Source of the DNA: Pseudomonadota bacterium
GTDB lineage: Bacteria > Desulfobacterota > Syntrophia > Syntrophales > JADFWA01
NCBI GenBank assembly: GCA_030610915.1
Contig: JAUWQS010000001.1
Location: 1-31,048 of the forward strand
Length of the DNA: 31,048 bases
Reading direction: 5' to 3'
In this document: in pieces, positions 8,568-16,862 of the stretch
Layout of the letters: each line of letters opens with the position of its first letter
How positions within the stretch are numbered: the first letter of the stretch is position 1
Notes under the pieces: model-generated
Seen by the model: the letters and a program-made list of their open reading frames with translations, nothing else
What the model was told of the DNA's origin: nothing
Database searches by the model: none
Made by a program: the position numbers and the translations under genes

Positions 8568-8986
8568 GTCTCCGATCTCCTTTCAAATGATTTTTCAATC
8601 CACAGATTTCGCAGATTACTTTAATCATTCGAAGAACGATGCGAAATCTGTAGGGTTTTATTCCCCGCGGCTTGCGGCGGGGTAGTTCATTAGCCAATGC
8701 AGATTGCTTATAAGAGATTATGATCTTTTTATCAACTCTTTTATGTCATTAAGGTTCACGGTTCAGACATCGTCAAATAGTCGGGTGGTCGAGTAGTTGG
8801 GTTGGGAAAAATTACAAACAATTTCAGTAACTGCATAGGTGGACAGGCCAAAGGTAGAAAATAGTTTTTCCTTCAGCCTTCAGCCTTCAGCCTAAATACC
8901 TTTTTAAGTTGACATTAACGAGTGATTAATTATACACTTACACTTAGAGTGCGAAATTCTAATATTACTTGAAGAGGATCTGAGTT
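8568..8986. other. Divergent gap between adk and rplU
   Basis: This 419-bp region has no gene. It contains a 12-bp inverted repeat (ACAGATTTCGCA 8602-8613 and its complement 8640-8651), a degenerate family 4 word at 8827, tandem CAGCCTT units near 8876-8891, and the rplU promoter. Confidence 0.65.
8909..8936 (+). promoter_or_regulatory. Sigma-70-like promoter for rplU-rpmA
   Basis: A perfect -35 box TTGACA (8909-8914) is followed after 16 bp by TATACA (8931-8936), about 50 nt upstream of the rplU start codon. This is the clearest promoter in the window. The -10 box is imperfect. Confidence 0.6.
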
Positions 8987-9310
8987 ATGTATGCGGTTGT
9001 AAAAACGGGTGGAAAACAGTATAGGGTCTCAAAAGGCGATGTTCTAAATATCGAGAAGATGGAAGGTGATATCGGGGCTGAGGTGGTTTTCGATGAAGTG
9101 ATGATGGTTTCCATAAATGGTGACATTAAGGTTGGTGTTCCGTATGTTATGGGGGCCAGAGTTGTCGGCGAGATTAAAGCTCAGAAACGGGGGCCTAAGA
9201 TTATGGTATTCAGGATGAAGAGAAGAAAAGGATATCGTAAAAAGACGGGACACCGTCAAGAGTTGACGAGTGTGAAAATAAAGGAAATTTGTAACACTTT
9301 AGTCCTTTGA
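8987..9310 (+). CDS. rplU: 50S ribosomal protein L21
   Basis: The 107-residue protein begins [18 protein letters not shown], the diagnostic L21 start, and ends with the conserved TGHRQ and LT/I-type tail. GAAGAGGATC upstream serves as a weak ribosome binding site. L21 binds 23S rRNA in the large subunit and contacts L20. The downstream neighbour is rpmA, as in most bacteria. The stop codon is immediately followed by a palindromic repeat. Confidence 0.97.
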   Translation: MYAVVKTGGKQYRVSKGDVLNIEKMEGDIGAEVVFDEVMMVSINGDIKVGVPYVMGARVVGEIKAQKRGPKIMVFRMKRRKGYRKKTGHRQELTSVKIKEICNTLVL

Positions 9311-9425
9311 AAAAAAATTCTGACAGGATAACAGGATAAACGAGATTTTGATGAGGATTTACAGGATAAGTTTTGATGTTTTAATCCTGAATATCCTGTT
9401 AATCCTGTCACTCTTTTTCAAAGAG
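9304..9425. repeat. Palindromic repeat in the rplU-rpmA gap
   Basis: TGACAGGATAACAGGAT (9321-9337) is mirrored by ATCCTGTTAATCCTGTCA (about 9393-9410), with outer arms rich in TTTGAAAAA / TTTTTCAAAG. It begins at the rplU stop codon and fills most of the gap. It could act as an attenuator or mRNA stabiliser between the two ribosomal genes. Confidence 0.55.
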
Positions 9426-9465
9426 TTAAATTCATACGAAAATTTTCATTTGAGCGGAGGGGAAA

Positions 9466-9720
9466 ATGGCACATAAAAAGGGGCAGGGAAGCTCCCGTAA
9501 CGGAAGGGATAGTAACGCTCAGAGGCGTGGTGTGAAGGTGTTCGGCGGGCAGAAAGTCAGCGCTGGATCCATTATAGTTCGACAATTAGGCACAAGGATA
9601 CATCCCGGCAAAAATGTAGGACTTGGAAAGGATTATACCGTTTTTTCAAAGGTTGATGGGATTGTAAAGTTTGAAAGATTTGGTAAAGACAGGAAAAAGG
9701 TGAGTGTTTTCGCATCCTGA
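9466..9720 (+). CDS. rpmA: 50S ribosomal protein L27
   Basis: The 84-residue product starts [20 protein letters not shown], the conserved L27 N-terminus that reaches the peptidyl transferase centre. It lacks the cleavable N-terminal extension seen in Firmicutes. The start is preceded by GAGCGGAGGGG, a strong ribosome binding site. It lies 155 bp after rplU, an unusually wide gap for this pair because a palindromic repeat is inserted. obgE follows after 385 bp. Confidence 0.97.
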   Translation: MAHKKGQGSSRNGRDSNAQRRGVKVFGGQKVSAGSIIVRQLGTRIHPGKNVGLGKDYTVFSKVDGIVKFERFGKDRKKVSVFAS

Positions 9721-9751
9721 GGTCGTTTCCTTCAAGCCCCGTTATAACTTC

Positions 9752-9799
9752 AAAAGGTGTTGCCTGAAGGCTCAATCGCTTTCGTTCAGCGCCTTTTTT
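9752..9799 (+). terminator. Probable terminator after rpmA
   Basis: AAAAGGTGTTGCCTGAA can pair imperfectly with TTCAGCGCCTTTTTTT, giving a stem with a small bulge followed by seven T. This would separate rplU-rpmA from obgE transcription. Confidence 0.5.
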
Positions 9800-9841
9800 T
9801 GTGCCGTGCGTAACCCACTAAGTATCACAATGCTGGTAAAC

Positions 9842-10080
9842 GTTCACCGCAGAGCTGCGAGGCGGGTGGCATGGACAAAACTTGTTTGTCCGTGCGTAAC
9901 TAGTGTCTGAACGAAAACAAAGACAGTTTTCGTTCGGGCACTAACTACTCAGATGTGGGCTATTAGTTGTGTTGAGATGCGAAATCCAGCAAAAGCCTTT
10001 CAGCTTTTTTGGCTTGTCCGGGTTAGCTCTTGGCTTACAAAAATAGTTTCTCAGCGAGCTCTGCGTTCTCTGCGGTGAAC
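9842..10080 (+). repeat. Family 5 composite repeat (copy b), carrying a nested insertion
   Basis: It is bounded by GTTCACCGCAGAG and CTCTGCGGTGAAC. It shares GGTGGCATGGACAAA, GGGCTATTAGTTGTGTTGAG and TTGTCCGGGTTAG with the copy at 13689-13970. It is interrupted by the 41-bp family 3 element at 9902-9942. Confidence 0.65.
9902..9942. repeat. Short family 3 palindrome inserted in a family 5 repeat
   Basis: AGTGTCTGAACGAAAAC and GTTTTCGTTCGGGCACT form a hairpin of arms with a short loop. AACT occurs directly on both sides (9898-9901 and 9943-9946). The equivalent place in the copies at 5038-5293 and 13689-13970 lacks the insert. Confidence 0.65.
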
Positions 10081-10105
10081 TGATACCCCTTTTTTAATTC
10101 ATTCC

Positions 10106-11161
10106 ATGAGATTTATCGATGAAGCAAAAATCTATGTCTGTTCCGGCAACGGCGGAAAAGGTTGCGGCAGCTTCAGGAGGGAAAAGCATATTCCCCGTGG
10201 AGGGCCGAATGGCGGCGACGGCGGAAAAGGCGGAGATATAGTTGTAATAGCCTCTAAAAGCCATCGCACTTTGCTCGATCTGAAGTTCAGACAGCACCAT
10301 ACGGCAAAGCGTGGGGAACAGGGTGGCAGTAACAATAAAACCGGCAGGAATTCCTCTGATGTGGAAATCATAGTTCCCGTTGGAACCATTGTCAAGGATA
10401 TTGAAACAGGTGAGGTTCTGGCAGATCTGACAGCCGACAGGCAGAGATGTGTGACAGCAAGAGGAGGAATCGGCGGCAGGGGAAACGCAAGGTTTGCAAC
10501 ATCGACCAACAGAGCGCCCCGTTATGCGCAGGAGGGAGAAAAAGGAGAGGAAAGACATATTGGGCTTGAACTCAAACTTCTTGCAGACGTGGGAATCGTT
10601 GGCCTGCCCAATGCGGGGAAATCGACTTTTATATCCAGGGTCTCAGCCGCCAGACCCAAGATAGCGGATTATCCCTTCACTACACTGACGCCGAATCTTG
10701 GAGTTGTAAGATATGGTGATTTTGATACATTTGTCATTGCAGATATTCCCGGATTGATAAAAGGAGCCCATGAGGGGCAGGGACTGGGAACGAAATTCCT
10801 TCGTCATATTGAAAGAACAACACTCCTTCTCCATCTTATCGATATCTCGATAGATTCCCACAGCAGCAAATGGGAAGACTTTAATTCTTTAAATAATGAA
10901 CTCACTCTTTTTAGCGCTCTTCTGGCAGAAAAACCTCAGATCGTGGCGCTCAATAAGATAGACCTTTTTGCGGCAAGTAATGAAGTGGAGAAGGAAATAG
11001 AGATATTTAAAAAACATGGGATAAAGCTCTTTCCAATCTCGGCAGTTACAGGTGAGGGAGTGGATGCACTGATAAAGGAGATAGCGAAAACCTTACAGAA
11101 TATTGATTGTGACCGTTCAGGGTTCAAAAATTGTAGGCTTACCTCTAACTCTGAACTCTGA
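10106..11161 (+). CDS. obgE: GTPase ObgE/CgtA
   Basis: The 351-residue protein starts MRFIDEAKIYVCSGNGGKGC and has the glycine-rich Obg fold (about 1-158). The G domain follows: P-loop GLPNAGKST, DIPGLIKGAHEGQGLG and NKIDLF. Obg acts in late 50S assembly and links it to (p)ppGpp and growth control. The usual context after rplU-rpmA supports the call. There is no OCT domain. The last about 20 residues (from IDCDRSGF to SNSEL) are encoded by heptad-type intergenic repeat sequence, so the native end is probably near residue 330. No clear ribosome binding site precedes the start. Confidence 0.96.
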   Translation: MRFIDEAKIYVCSGNGGKGCGSFRREKHIPRGGPNGGDGGKGGDIVVIASKSHRTLLDLKFRQHHTAKRGEQGGSNNKTGRNSSDVEIIVPVGTIVKDIETGEVLADLTADRQRCVTARGGIGGRGNARFATSTNRAPRYAQEGEKGEERHIGLELKLLADVGIVGLPNAGKSTFISRVSAARPKIADYPFTTLTPNLGVVRYGDFDTFVIADIPGLIKGAHEGQGLGTKFLRHIERTTLLLHLIDISIDSHSSKWEDFNSLNNELTLFSALLAEKPQIVALNKIDLFAASNEVEKEIEIFKKHGIKLFPISAVTGEGVDALIKEIAKTLQNIDCDRSGFKNCRLTSNSEL

Positions 11162-11263
11162 ACTTTAAACCCTAACCCGGACAAGCCGGAAGAACTCAAA
11201 GTTCAAAGCTGAAAGCTCAAAGCCTTTTGTTGGGTTTCGTACCTCAACCCAACCTACAACTTT

Positions 11264-11291
11264 AAACTCGAAACTCGAAACTCGAAACTCT
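11264..11291. repeat. Tandem heptamer array abutting the cysteine desulfurase start
   Basis: Three perfect AAACTCG units plus a fourth, AAACTCT, end 3 nt before the ATG at 11295. Together with imperfect GAACTCT/GTTCAAA words from 11142 they form a longer heptad-biased tract. The hairpin TTGGGTTTCGTACCTCAACCCAA lies just upstream, its arms being TTGGGTT and AACCCAA. Confidence 0.7.
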
Positions 11292-11294
11292 GAA

Positions 11295-12485
11295 ATGGTC
11301 GAAACAAAACATATCTATCTTGATTACTGTGCTACAACACCTGTTCACGCCGAGGTTATGGAAGCAATGCTTCCGTATTTCAGGAATTATTTCGGCAATC
11401 CCTCCAGTGTTCATACTTTTGGAAAGGTTGCGAGAGTTGCCATAGACGAAGCAAGAGAGAAAGTTGCCAGGCTTATTGGATCTCATTCAGAAGAGATCAT
11501 TTTTACGAGCGGTGGCACGGAATCAGATAATCTTGCCATAAGTGGTGTGGTGTATGCTTCTGAAAATAAAGGGAACCACATTATTACTACTAATATTGAA
11601 CATCCGGCTGTTTTAAATAACTGTAATCATCTAAATGACAGAGGTTTTGAGGTAACATGCCTTCCGGTGAACAGGGACGGTCTTGTTGATCCGGATGATG
11701 TTGAGAAGGCAATCCGTGGCGATACTGTGCTCATCAGTGTCATGCATGCAAACAATGAGATTGGAACCATTGAGCCTATCTCAGAGATCGGGACTATTGC
11801 AAGGGAAAGGGGAATCTGTTTTCATACCGATGCGGTTCAGACCGTTGGGAAGATTCCTGTGGATGTAAATCAACTCAACGTGGAGTTACTCTCTTTATCC
11901 GGTCACAAGATATATGGTCCCAAAGGTATTGGCGCACTATATATCAAAAAAGGCACGAAAATCACACCAACTCTTTATGGGGGCGGCCAGGAGAGAGGGC
12001 TTCGACATGGAACGGAAAATGTTGCGGGCATTGTAGGTCTGGGCAAGGCCTGTGAAGTTGCCTTTAGGGATCTGGCATCTCAGATGGAAGAGCTGAGAAA
12101 TCTTCGGGATTATCTGCAAACACAGATTTTAGAAGAGATATCCGATGTTTATGTAAATGGACATCCTGTAAAAAGACTGCCGCATATCTTGAATATATCT
12201 GTCGAATCTGTTGAGGGAGAATCCATTGTCCGAGACCTGGACAATAAGGGGATTGCCATCTCTGCGAGTTCAGCATGCACTTCTGATTCTATAGAAATTT
12301 CCCATGTAATTTTGGCGTTGGGCATACCTCGGGATAGAGCCGGAGGAACTGTAAGGATTAGCCTGGGAAGAGATAATACTTTAGAAGAGGTAAGCAATAC
12401 ATCTGAGGCGTTGAATGAAACTGTAGAGAAACTGAGGATGATGGCTGAATTGGAAGAATCATTTGGACGAAGAGGTTGCGTTTAG
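11295..12485 (+). CDS. Cysteine desulfurase, NifS/IscS type
   Basis: This 396-residue PLP enzyme removes sulfur from cysteine to give alanine and an enzyme persulfide for Fe-S cluster or other sulfur transfer. Lys205 in SGHKIYGPKG is the PLP Schiff-base residue and Cys328 in SSACTSDS the persulfide-forming residue; TNIEHPAVL and GGTESDN bind the cofactor. The short loop around Cys328 is group I (NifS/IscS). No iscU or nifU lies next to it, so I leave the symbol empty. The start codon is preceded directly by a heptamer repeat without a visible ribosome binding site. The stop is 27 bp from the next gene, so it may be cotranscribed with the acyl-CoA dehydrogenase. Confidence 0.9.
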   Translation: MVETKHIYLDYCATTPVHAEVMEAMLPYFRNYFGNPSSVHTFGKVARVAIDEAREKVARLIGSHSEEIIFTSGGTESDNLAISGVVYASENKGNHIITTNIEHPAVLNNCNHLNDRGFEVTCLPVNRDGLVDPDDVEKAIRGDTVLISVMHANNEIGTIEPISEIGTIARERGICFHTDAVQTVGKIPVDVNQLNVELLSLSGHKIYGPKGIGALYIKKGTKITPTLYGGGQERGLRHGTENVAGIVGLGKACEVAFRDLASQMEELRNLRDYLQTQILEEISDVYVNGHPVKRLPHILNISVESVEGESIVRDLDNKGIAISASSACTSDSIEISHVILALGIPRDRAGGTVRISLGRDNTLEEVSNTSEALNETVEKLRMMAELEESFGRRGCV

Positions 12486-12512
12486 TATCATTTACAAGAC
12501 AAGGAGGACTGA

Positions 12513-13670
12513 ATGGATTTTAACTTAAGTGAAGAACACCGGATGTTGAGGGACAGTGTATACGATTTTGCAGTCAAGGAGTTTGGCCCTATTGCTGAGG
12601 AGATGGATAGAGAAGATATTTTACCTGACTGGGTATTTCCCAAGATGGGTGAGCTTGGAATACTTGGCATCACAATTCCTGAGGAATATGGCGGAGCAGG
12701 ATCCGACCTCCTTTCAGCAGTTATTGCAGTGGAGCAACTCGCTCGCGTTTCGCCGGCGATTGCGCTATCCTATGGGGCCCATGCCAATTTATGTGCGAAC
12801 AATATCAAGAACAATGCGAACGAGGAACTGAAAAATAAATACCTGCCCCCCCTTTGCACTGGAGAGCATATTGGCGCCATGGCGCTGACTGAACCTGGGG
12901 CAGGTTCCGATGCTGTTGGTATTCAGACCGTTGCGGTAAGGGATGGCAACTTTTATATACTTAATGGGACAAAGATGTTTATAACCAATGGACCTGTTGC
13001 AAACACATTTGTCCTGTATGCAAAAACAGATAAAGAAAAGGGGGCTCGTGGAATTACGGCTTTTATTATCGAAAGAGATTTCCCCGGGTTTTCTGTTTCA
13101 AGGAAACTGGAAAAAGTGGGGCACAGGGGATCTCCGACGGCAGAGCTTGTGCTTGACGATTGCCGTGTTCCTGTGGAAAATGTTGAAGGGGAAGTTGACA
13201 GAGGTATAAATGTCATGATGTCCGGTCTTGATATTGAAAGGGCTTTTTTTGGGGGTGAACCCTTGGGTATTGCTGAGGCGTGTTTTGATCTTTCAGTGAA
13301 ATTTGCAAAGGAAAGGGTGCAATTTGGGAAACCCATTGCTTCCTTTCAGCTCATACAAGCCAAACTGGCGGATATGTATACGAGCATAGAAGCTGCGAGG
13401 TTATTGACGTATAAGGCTGCCATTGAAGCAGATAAGGCTGAACGGGGGGGGAGTGGCACGGAGATTCACAAGCTGGCCGCGGCATCAATATTGTTTTCGG
13501 CAGAGATGGCAACGAAAGTTGCTCTGGAGGCAGTTCAGATTCATGGTGGATATGGTTACATGCTTGAATACCCTATTCAGCGATTTCTGAGGGATTCCAA
13601 ACTGGTAGAAATCGGCGCGGGCACTTCCGAAATAAGACGTCTTATCATTGCTGGGGAGATACTAAAGTAG
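12513..13670 (+). CDS. Acyl-CoA dehydrogenase, isovaleryl-CoA dehydrogenase-like
   Basis: At 385 residues it has the normal length for a tetrameric flavoprotein acyl-CoA dehydrogenase, oxidising an acyl-CoA to the 2-enoyl-CoA with electrons passed to ETF. ALTEPGAGSDA and FITNG are FAD- and substrate-site motifs. The usual catalytic Glu of the YEGTSEIQ motif is replaced (IGAGTSEIRR), but Glu242 in SGLDIER occupies the site used by isovaleryl-CoA dehydrogenase. That points to a branched-chain or otherwise substituted substrate. AAGGAGGACTG precedes the ATG. It is the first gene of the catabolic cluster; 437 bp of repeats separates it from a paralogue. Confidence 0.92.
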   Translation: MDFNLSEEHRMLRDSVYDFAVKEFGPIAEEMDREDILPDWVFPKMGELGILGITIPEEYGGAGSDLLSAVIAVEQLARVSPAIALSYGAHANLCANNIKNNANEELKNKYLPPLCTGEHIGAMALTEPGAGSDAVGIQTVAVRDGNFYILNGTKMFITNGPVANTFVLYAKTDKEKGARGITAFIIERDFPGFSVSRKLEKVGHRGSPTAELVLDDCRVPVENVEGEVDRGINVMMSGLDIERAFFGGEPLGIAEACFDLSVKFAKERVQFGKPIASFQLIQAKLADMYTSIEAARLLTYKAAIEADKAERGGSGTEIHKLAAASILFSAEMATKVALEAVQIHGGYGYMLEYPIQRFLRDSKLVEIGAGTSEIRRLIIAGEILK

Positions 13671-14107
13671 GTTTTAAGTCCCGTATCCGTTCACCGCAGA
13701 GAGCGCAGAGAACGCAGAGACGGCAAAACAATTAGCTTATGATTAACTGGCGGGTGGGTGGCATGGACAAACTTGTTTGTCCGTGCGCAGCTCTACTCAA
13801 CTGTGGGCTATTAGTTGTGTTGAGGCGCTAAACCCAACAAAAGCCTTTGAGCTTTCAACTTTCAGCTTGTCCGGGTTAGTCGGCTAAATGGTGAATGTCT
13901 TTGAACCACTCAACTACTCCTGGCTTACAAGAATAGTTTCTCTGCGCTCTCTGTGAACTCTGCGGTGAACACTTACCGTCGAAATTAGAAAACAGAAATT
14001 GGAAATTTGGCCTCATGCTTTTCTCCCGAATTTCTAATTTCCAATTTCAAGCCGTGAACGGCTACGGGCTTTCAGCTTTTCCGGCTTGTCCGGGTTAGGA
14101 GGAATAT
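13671..14107. other. 437-bp repeat-filled gap between the two acyl-CoA dehydrogenases
   Basis: No gene is visible. It contains the largest family 5 composite (13689-13970), an inverted pair of TTTCTAATTTCCAATTTC-like words (about 13985-14050), and GGCTTGTCCGGGTTAGGAGG, whose last bases form the ribosome binding site of the next gene. Confidence 0.65.
13689..13970 (+). repeat. Family 5 composite repeat (copy c, longest)
   Basis: This 282-bp unit is bounded by GTTCACCGCAGAGAGCGC and CTCTGCGGTGAAC. It has the same internal order as the inverted copy at 5038-5293: AATTAGCTTATGATTAACTG, then ACAAACTTGTTTGT, then GTGAATGTCTTTGAACCACT. It has no reading frame of note. Confidence 0.65.
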
Positions 14108-15289
14108 ATGCTTTTTGAATTAACAGACGAGCAGAACATGCTCAGGGAGACGATCAGGAATTTTGCAGAGAAGGAAGTGGCGCCCTTAGCCTATGAAATA
14201 GACAGGGATGAGGGTTATCCATCTGATAATTTTCAGAAGCTTGCGGAGCTTGGTCTTCTGGGCATTACCGTTCCTGAGGAGTATGGTGGGGCAGGCTCCG
14301 GCTACACTGAGATGAGTATTGTTGTTGAAGAACTCGCAAGAGTTTGCGTTTCTACCAGTGCGGTATATGCGGCCCATGCCGGCCTATGCGTGGACAATAT
14401 AAGGCGGAATGGAAATGAGGAGCAGAAGAAGAAGTATCTACCCGATCTGTGTGCCGGGAAGAAAGTTGGTGGTCTTGCGATGACCGAGCCCTCAGCCGGT
14501 TCTGATGTAATGTTTATGAAGCTGCGTGCTGATAAACGTGGCGATTTTTACATCTTAAATGGAACCAAGACGTTTATAACAAACGGGCCCGTTGGAGATA
14601 TATTTGTAGTTTATGCAAAGACGGATATGGAAAAAGGTGCGAGAGGTATAACTGCTTTCATTATTGAGAAAGAATTTTCTGGATTCTCGGCAGGTAAGAA
14701 GTTTGAGAAGATGGGATGGCGTGGTTCCCCCACAGGTGAATTGATATTTGAGGACTGTCAGGTGCCGGCAGAGAATGTTCTCGGGCAGGAAGGTAAAGGA
14801 GCACTGGTTTTGATGAGTGGTCTTAATACTGAGAGAATTATTATGGGAGCACAGTCTCTGGGTCTTGCAAGAGGGGCCTATGAGATTGCCTTGGAGTATG
14901 CCAGGGAGAGGGTTCAGTTTGGCAAGCCCATTTCTGCTTTTCAGATGATACAGGCCAAGCTTGCGGATATGGCGATGGAGGTTGAGCTTTCACGTCTTAT
15001 CACATACCAGGGCACCGGGATGGCGGATGAGGTTATTACAGGCGCTGCGTTAACAGATAAGGCGCTCATGAGCAAGATGAATCTCATCGCTTCCTATGCA
15101 AAGCTTTATACCTCAGAGGTCGCAATGAGAGTGACTACGGAAGCGGTTCAGATCCTGGGGGGATATGGCTACATGAAAGATTTCCCTGTGGAGAGGATGA
15201 TGCGCGATGCCAAGCTCCAGACTATAGGCGGGGGAACATCCGAGATACAGCGTATCATTATTGCGAGAGAGATACTGGATAATGGATGA
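14108..15289 (+). CDS. Acyl-CoA dehydrogenase, isovaleryl-CoA dehydrogenase-like (second copy)
   Basis: The 393-residue protein is a paralogue of the upstream dehydrogenase. The catalytic Glu of the canonical C-terminal motif is again missing (IGGGTSEIQR), and Glu242 in SGLNTER is the likely base, as in isovaleryl-CoA dehydrogenase. AMTEPSAGSDVMF, FITNG and RERVQFGKPI are conserved family motifs. TTAGGAGGAATAT before the ATG is a strong ribosome binding site. Its stop codon overlaps the start of the next gene (ATGGATGA), so the two are translationally coupled. Two copies in one cluster suggest two successive or substrate-specific oxidations, or a heteromeric enzyme. Confidence 0.92.
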   Translation: MLFELTDEQNMLRETIRNFAEKEVAPLAYEIDRDEGYPSDNFQKLAELGLLGITVPEEYGGAGSGYTEMSIVVEELARVCVSTSAVYAAHAGLCVDNIRRNGNEEQKKKYLPDLCAGKKVGGLAMTEPSAGSDVMFMKLRADKRGDFYILNGTKTFITNGPVGDIFVVYAKTDMEKGARGITAFIIEKEFSGFSAGKKFEKMGWRGSPTGELIFEDCQVPAENVLGQEGKGALVLMSGLNTERIIMGAQSLGLARGAYEIALEYARERVQFGKPISAFQMIQAKLADMAMEVELSRLITYQGTGMADEVITGAALTDKALMSKMNLIASYAKLYTSEVAMRVTTEAVQILGGYGYMKDFPVERMMRDAKLQTIGGGTSEIQRIIIAREILDNG

Positions 15290-16781
15290 AAATAAGATAC
15301 CTGTCCTTGTCGGGATAGCTCAACTGGTCCATCGCGAAAAAACGGCGGCTCAACTGGATCCGCTCCAGATGATGGCCGAGGCAAGCCAGGCTGCAGCAAA
15401 AGACTCCACTCTTGGCGATCTTGCAAAAGTGGATACGCTATACATAGTGAACAGCCTGTCAAAAAACCTGAACGAACCGGCCCGGGAACTGTCAAACCTT
15501 TTGGGGATTCGGCCGGTCGAAACCGGATATACAGGGATAGGAGCGACAGCGCCCCAATGGTTTGTGAACCGTGCAGCGGAAAGGATTTTTTTCGGGAAGT
15601 CGGAAATAGTATTAATTTGCGGGGCAGAGGCATTTTATACTCATGAGAAGATTCAGTCCATGGCACAGGCTCTCGATGATTATTTTGTGGATGATTCGTC
15701 ATACAGTCATTCGCGTTTCGCTGGAGACGTGAGAATGCCGATTACCGATCTGGAGATGCACTACGATCTGGTATTGCCGGTCATCATGTATGCCATATTT
15801 GAGAATGCCTTACGGGCACACTGGAAAAAATCGATGCCGGATCATTTTGAAGAGCTTTCCTCGTTTTGCGCAAATCTGTCTGAGATTGCCGCTCACAACC
15901 CCTTTTCCTGGTCTCGAAATGTTAGAAGTGCCGAAGAAATAGCCACGGTGAAAGCAGGAAATCGCATGATAGCTTACCCGTATACCAAATGGATGTGTTC
16001 CAATATGACAGTGAACCAGGCAGCGGCCGTGTTAATGACTACCCTGGCAAAGGCGGAAGCGATGGGCATCCCCAAAGAAAAAATGGTGTTTCTGCGAGGG
16101 TGCGGTGACGCAGAGGATGTATTTTTTGTTTCTGAACGTCCGCAGTTGTGGGCAAGCCCTTCGGTGGCCGATGCGGTGAATCTTGCCCTTGGACATGTCC
16201 ATCTTTTCCTGGATGAGGTGGAATATCTCGATTTTTACAGTTGTTTTCCCTCTGCGCCTCGTATTGTGAGAGAGATGTTGCAGATATCTCCCGAAGACCC
16301 CAGACCGCTTACCGTTACCGGGGGAATGTCCTGTTTTGGCGGCGCCGGCAACAATTATTCCCTCCATGCCATTTGCCGGATGGTGGAGATACTGCGACAA
16401 AATCCGGAGGCATTTGGACTGGTTCAGGCTTTAAGCTGGTTTATAAGCAAACATTCAGTTGGTATCTATAGTGGTAATCAGGGAAAGACACCCTGGTTAC
16501 CGCGTGATCCGCAAAAGAAGATCGTGCAATATCCCCGTGTGAACGTTGTGAGCGAGGCAACGGGTAAAGGGGTTGTTGAATCTTATGTTGTCGCTTATGA
16601 TCGGGAGGGGCAGCCAAATGCTGCGACAGTGCTTGGCAGAGATGAAAATGAAAACCGGTTTCTTGCCAGGGTAAGGCCGGACGGGGGAATAATTGAACGG
16701 ATGACTTGCGAGGAACCCATCGGGAGATCTGGAAAAGTCGAACATGATGCATCCACACGGACGAACTGGTTTTACTTCTAA
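15282..16781 (+). CDS. Thiolase-like protein, type 1 (TLP1) with additional C-terminal domain
   Basis: I place the start at the ATG at 15282, which overlaps the stop of the dehydrogenase gene, giving 499 residues; an in-frame upstream start would lie inside that gene. The N-terminal thiolase fold starts VLVGIAQLVHR. At the place of the thiolase nucleophile it reads TGIGATAPQWF, with no Cys. The last about 80 residues (from GKGVVESYVVAYDREG) resemble the extra C-terminal domain of thiolase-like protein type 1. Members of this group are often annotated as acetyl-CoA acetyltransferase, but classical thiolase activity is doubtful without the Cys. It may bind acyl-CoA for another C-C bond reaction. 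Coupling to the dehydrogenase supports a role in acyl-CoA breakdown. Confidence 0.8.
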   Translation: MDENKIPVLVGIAQLVHREKTAAQLDPLQMMAEASQAAAKDSTLGDLAKVDTLYIVNSLSKNLNEPARELSNLLGIRPVETGYTGIGATAPQWFVNRAAERIFFGKSEIVLICGAEAFYTHEKIQSMAQALDDYFVDDSSYSHSRFAGDVRMPITDLEMHYDLVLPVIMYAIFENALRAHWKKSMPDHFEELSSFCANLSEIAAHNPFSWSRNVRSAEEIATVKAGNRMIAYPYTKWMCSNMTVNQAAAVLMTTLAKAEAMGIPKEKMVFLRGCGDAEDVFFVSERPQLWASPSVADAVNLALGHVHLFLDEVEYLDFYSCFPSAPRIVREMLQISPEDPRPLTVTGGMSCFGGAGNNYSLHAICRMVEILRQNPEAFGLVQALSWFISKHSVGIYSGNQGKTPWLPRDPQKKIVQYPRVNVVSEATGKGVVESYVVAYDREGQPNAATVLGRDENENRFLARVRPDGGIIERMTCEEPIGRSGKVEHDASTRTNWFYF

Positions 16782-16862
16782 TAAAGGTCTTGCAGAGCTG
16801 ATCTGGCAAGTGTTGCTGGTAATGTTTTCATGGGTGGTAAAAACATACAAGGAGGTTGAGAT

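Larger units (their letters stand above)
9721..10105. other. Gap between rpmA and obgE: terminator and nested repeats
   Basis: No gene is seen in 385 bp. It holds a terminator-like hairpin (9752-9799) and a family 5 composite repeat (9842-10080) that is itself interrupted by a short family 3 element (9902-9942). Confidence 0.65.

Noticed and set aside
10132..10509. Long open frame on the minus strand inside obgE
   Set aside because: It is a shadow of the glycine-rich Obg domain; the protein is Pro/Ser rich without family motifs, while the plus strand encodes clear ObgE.
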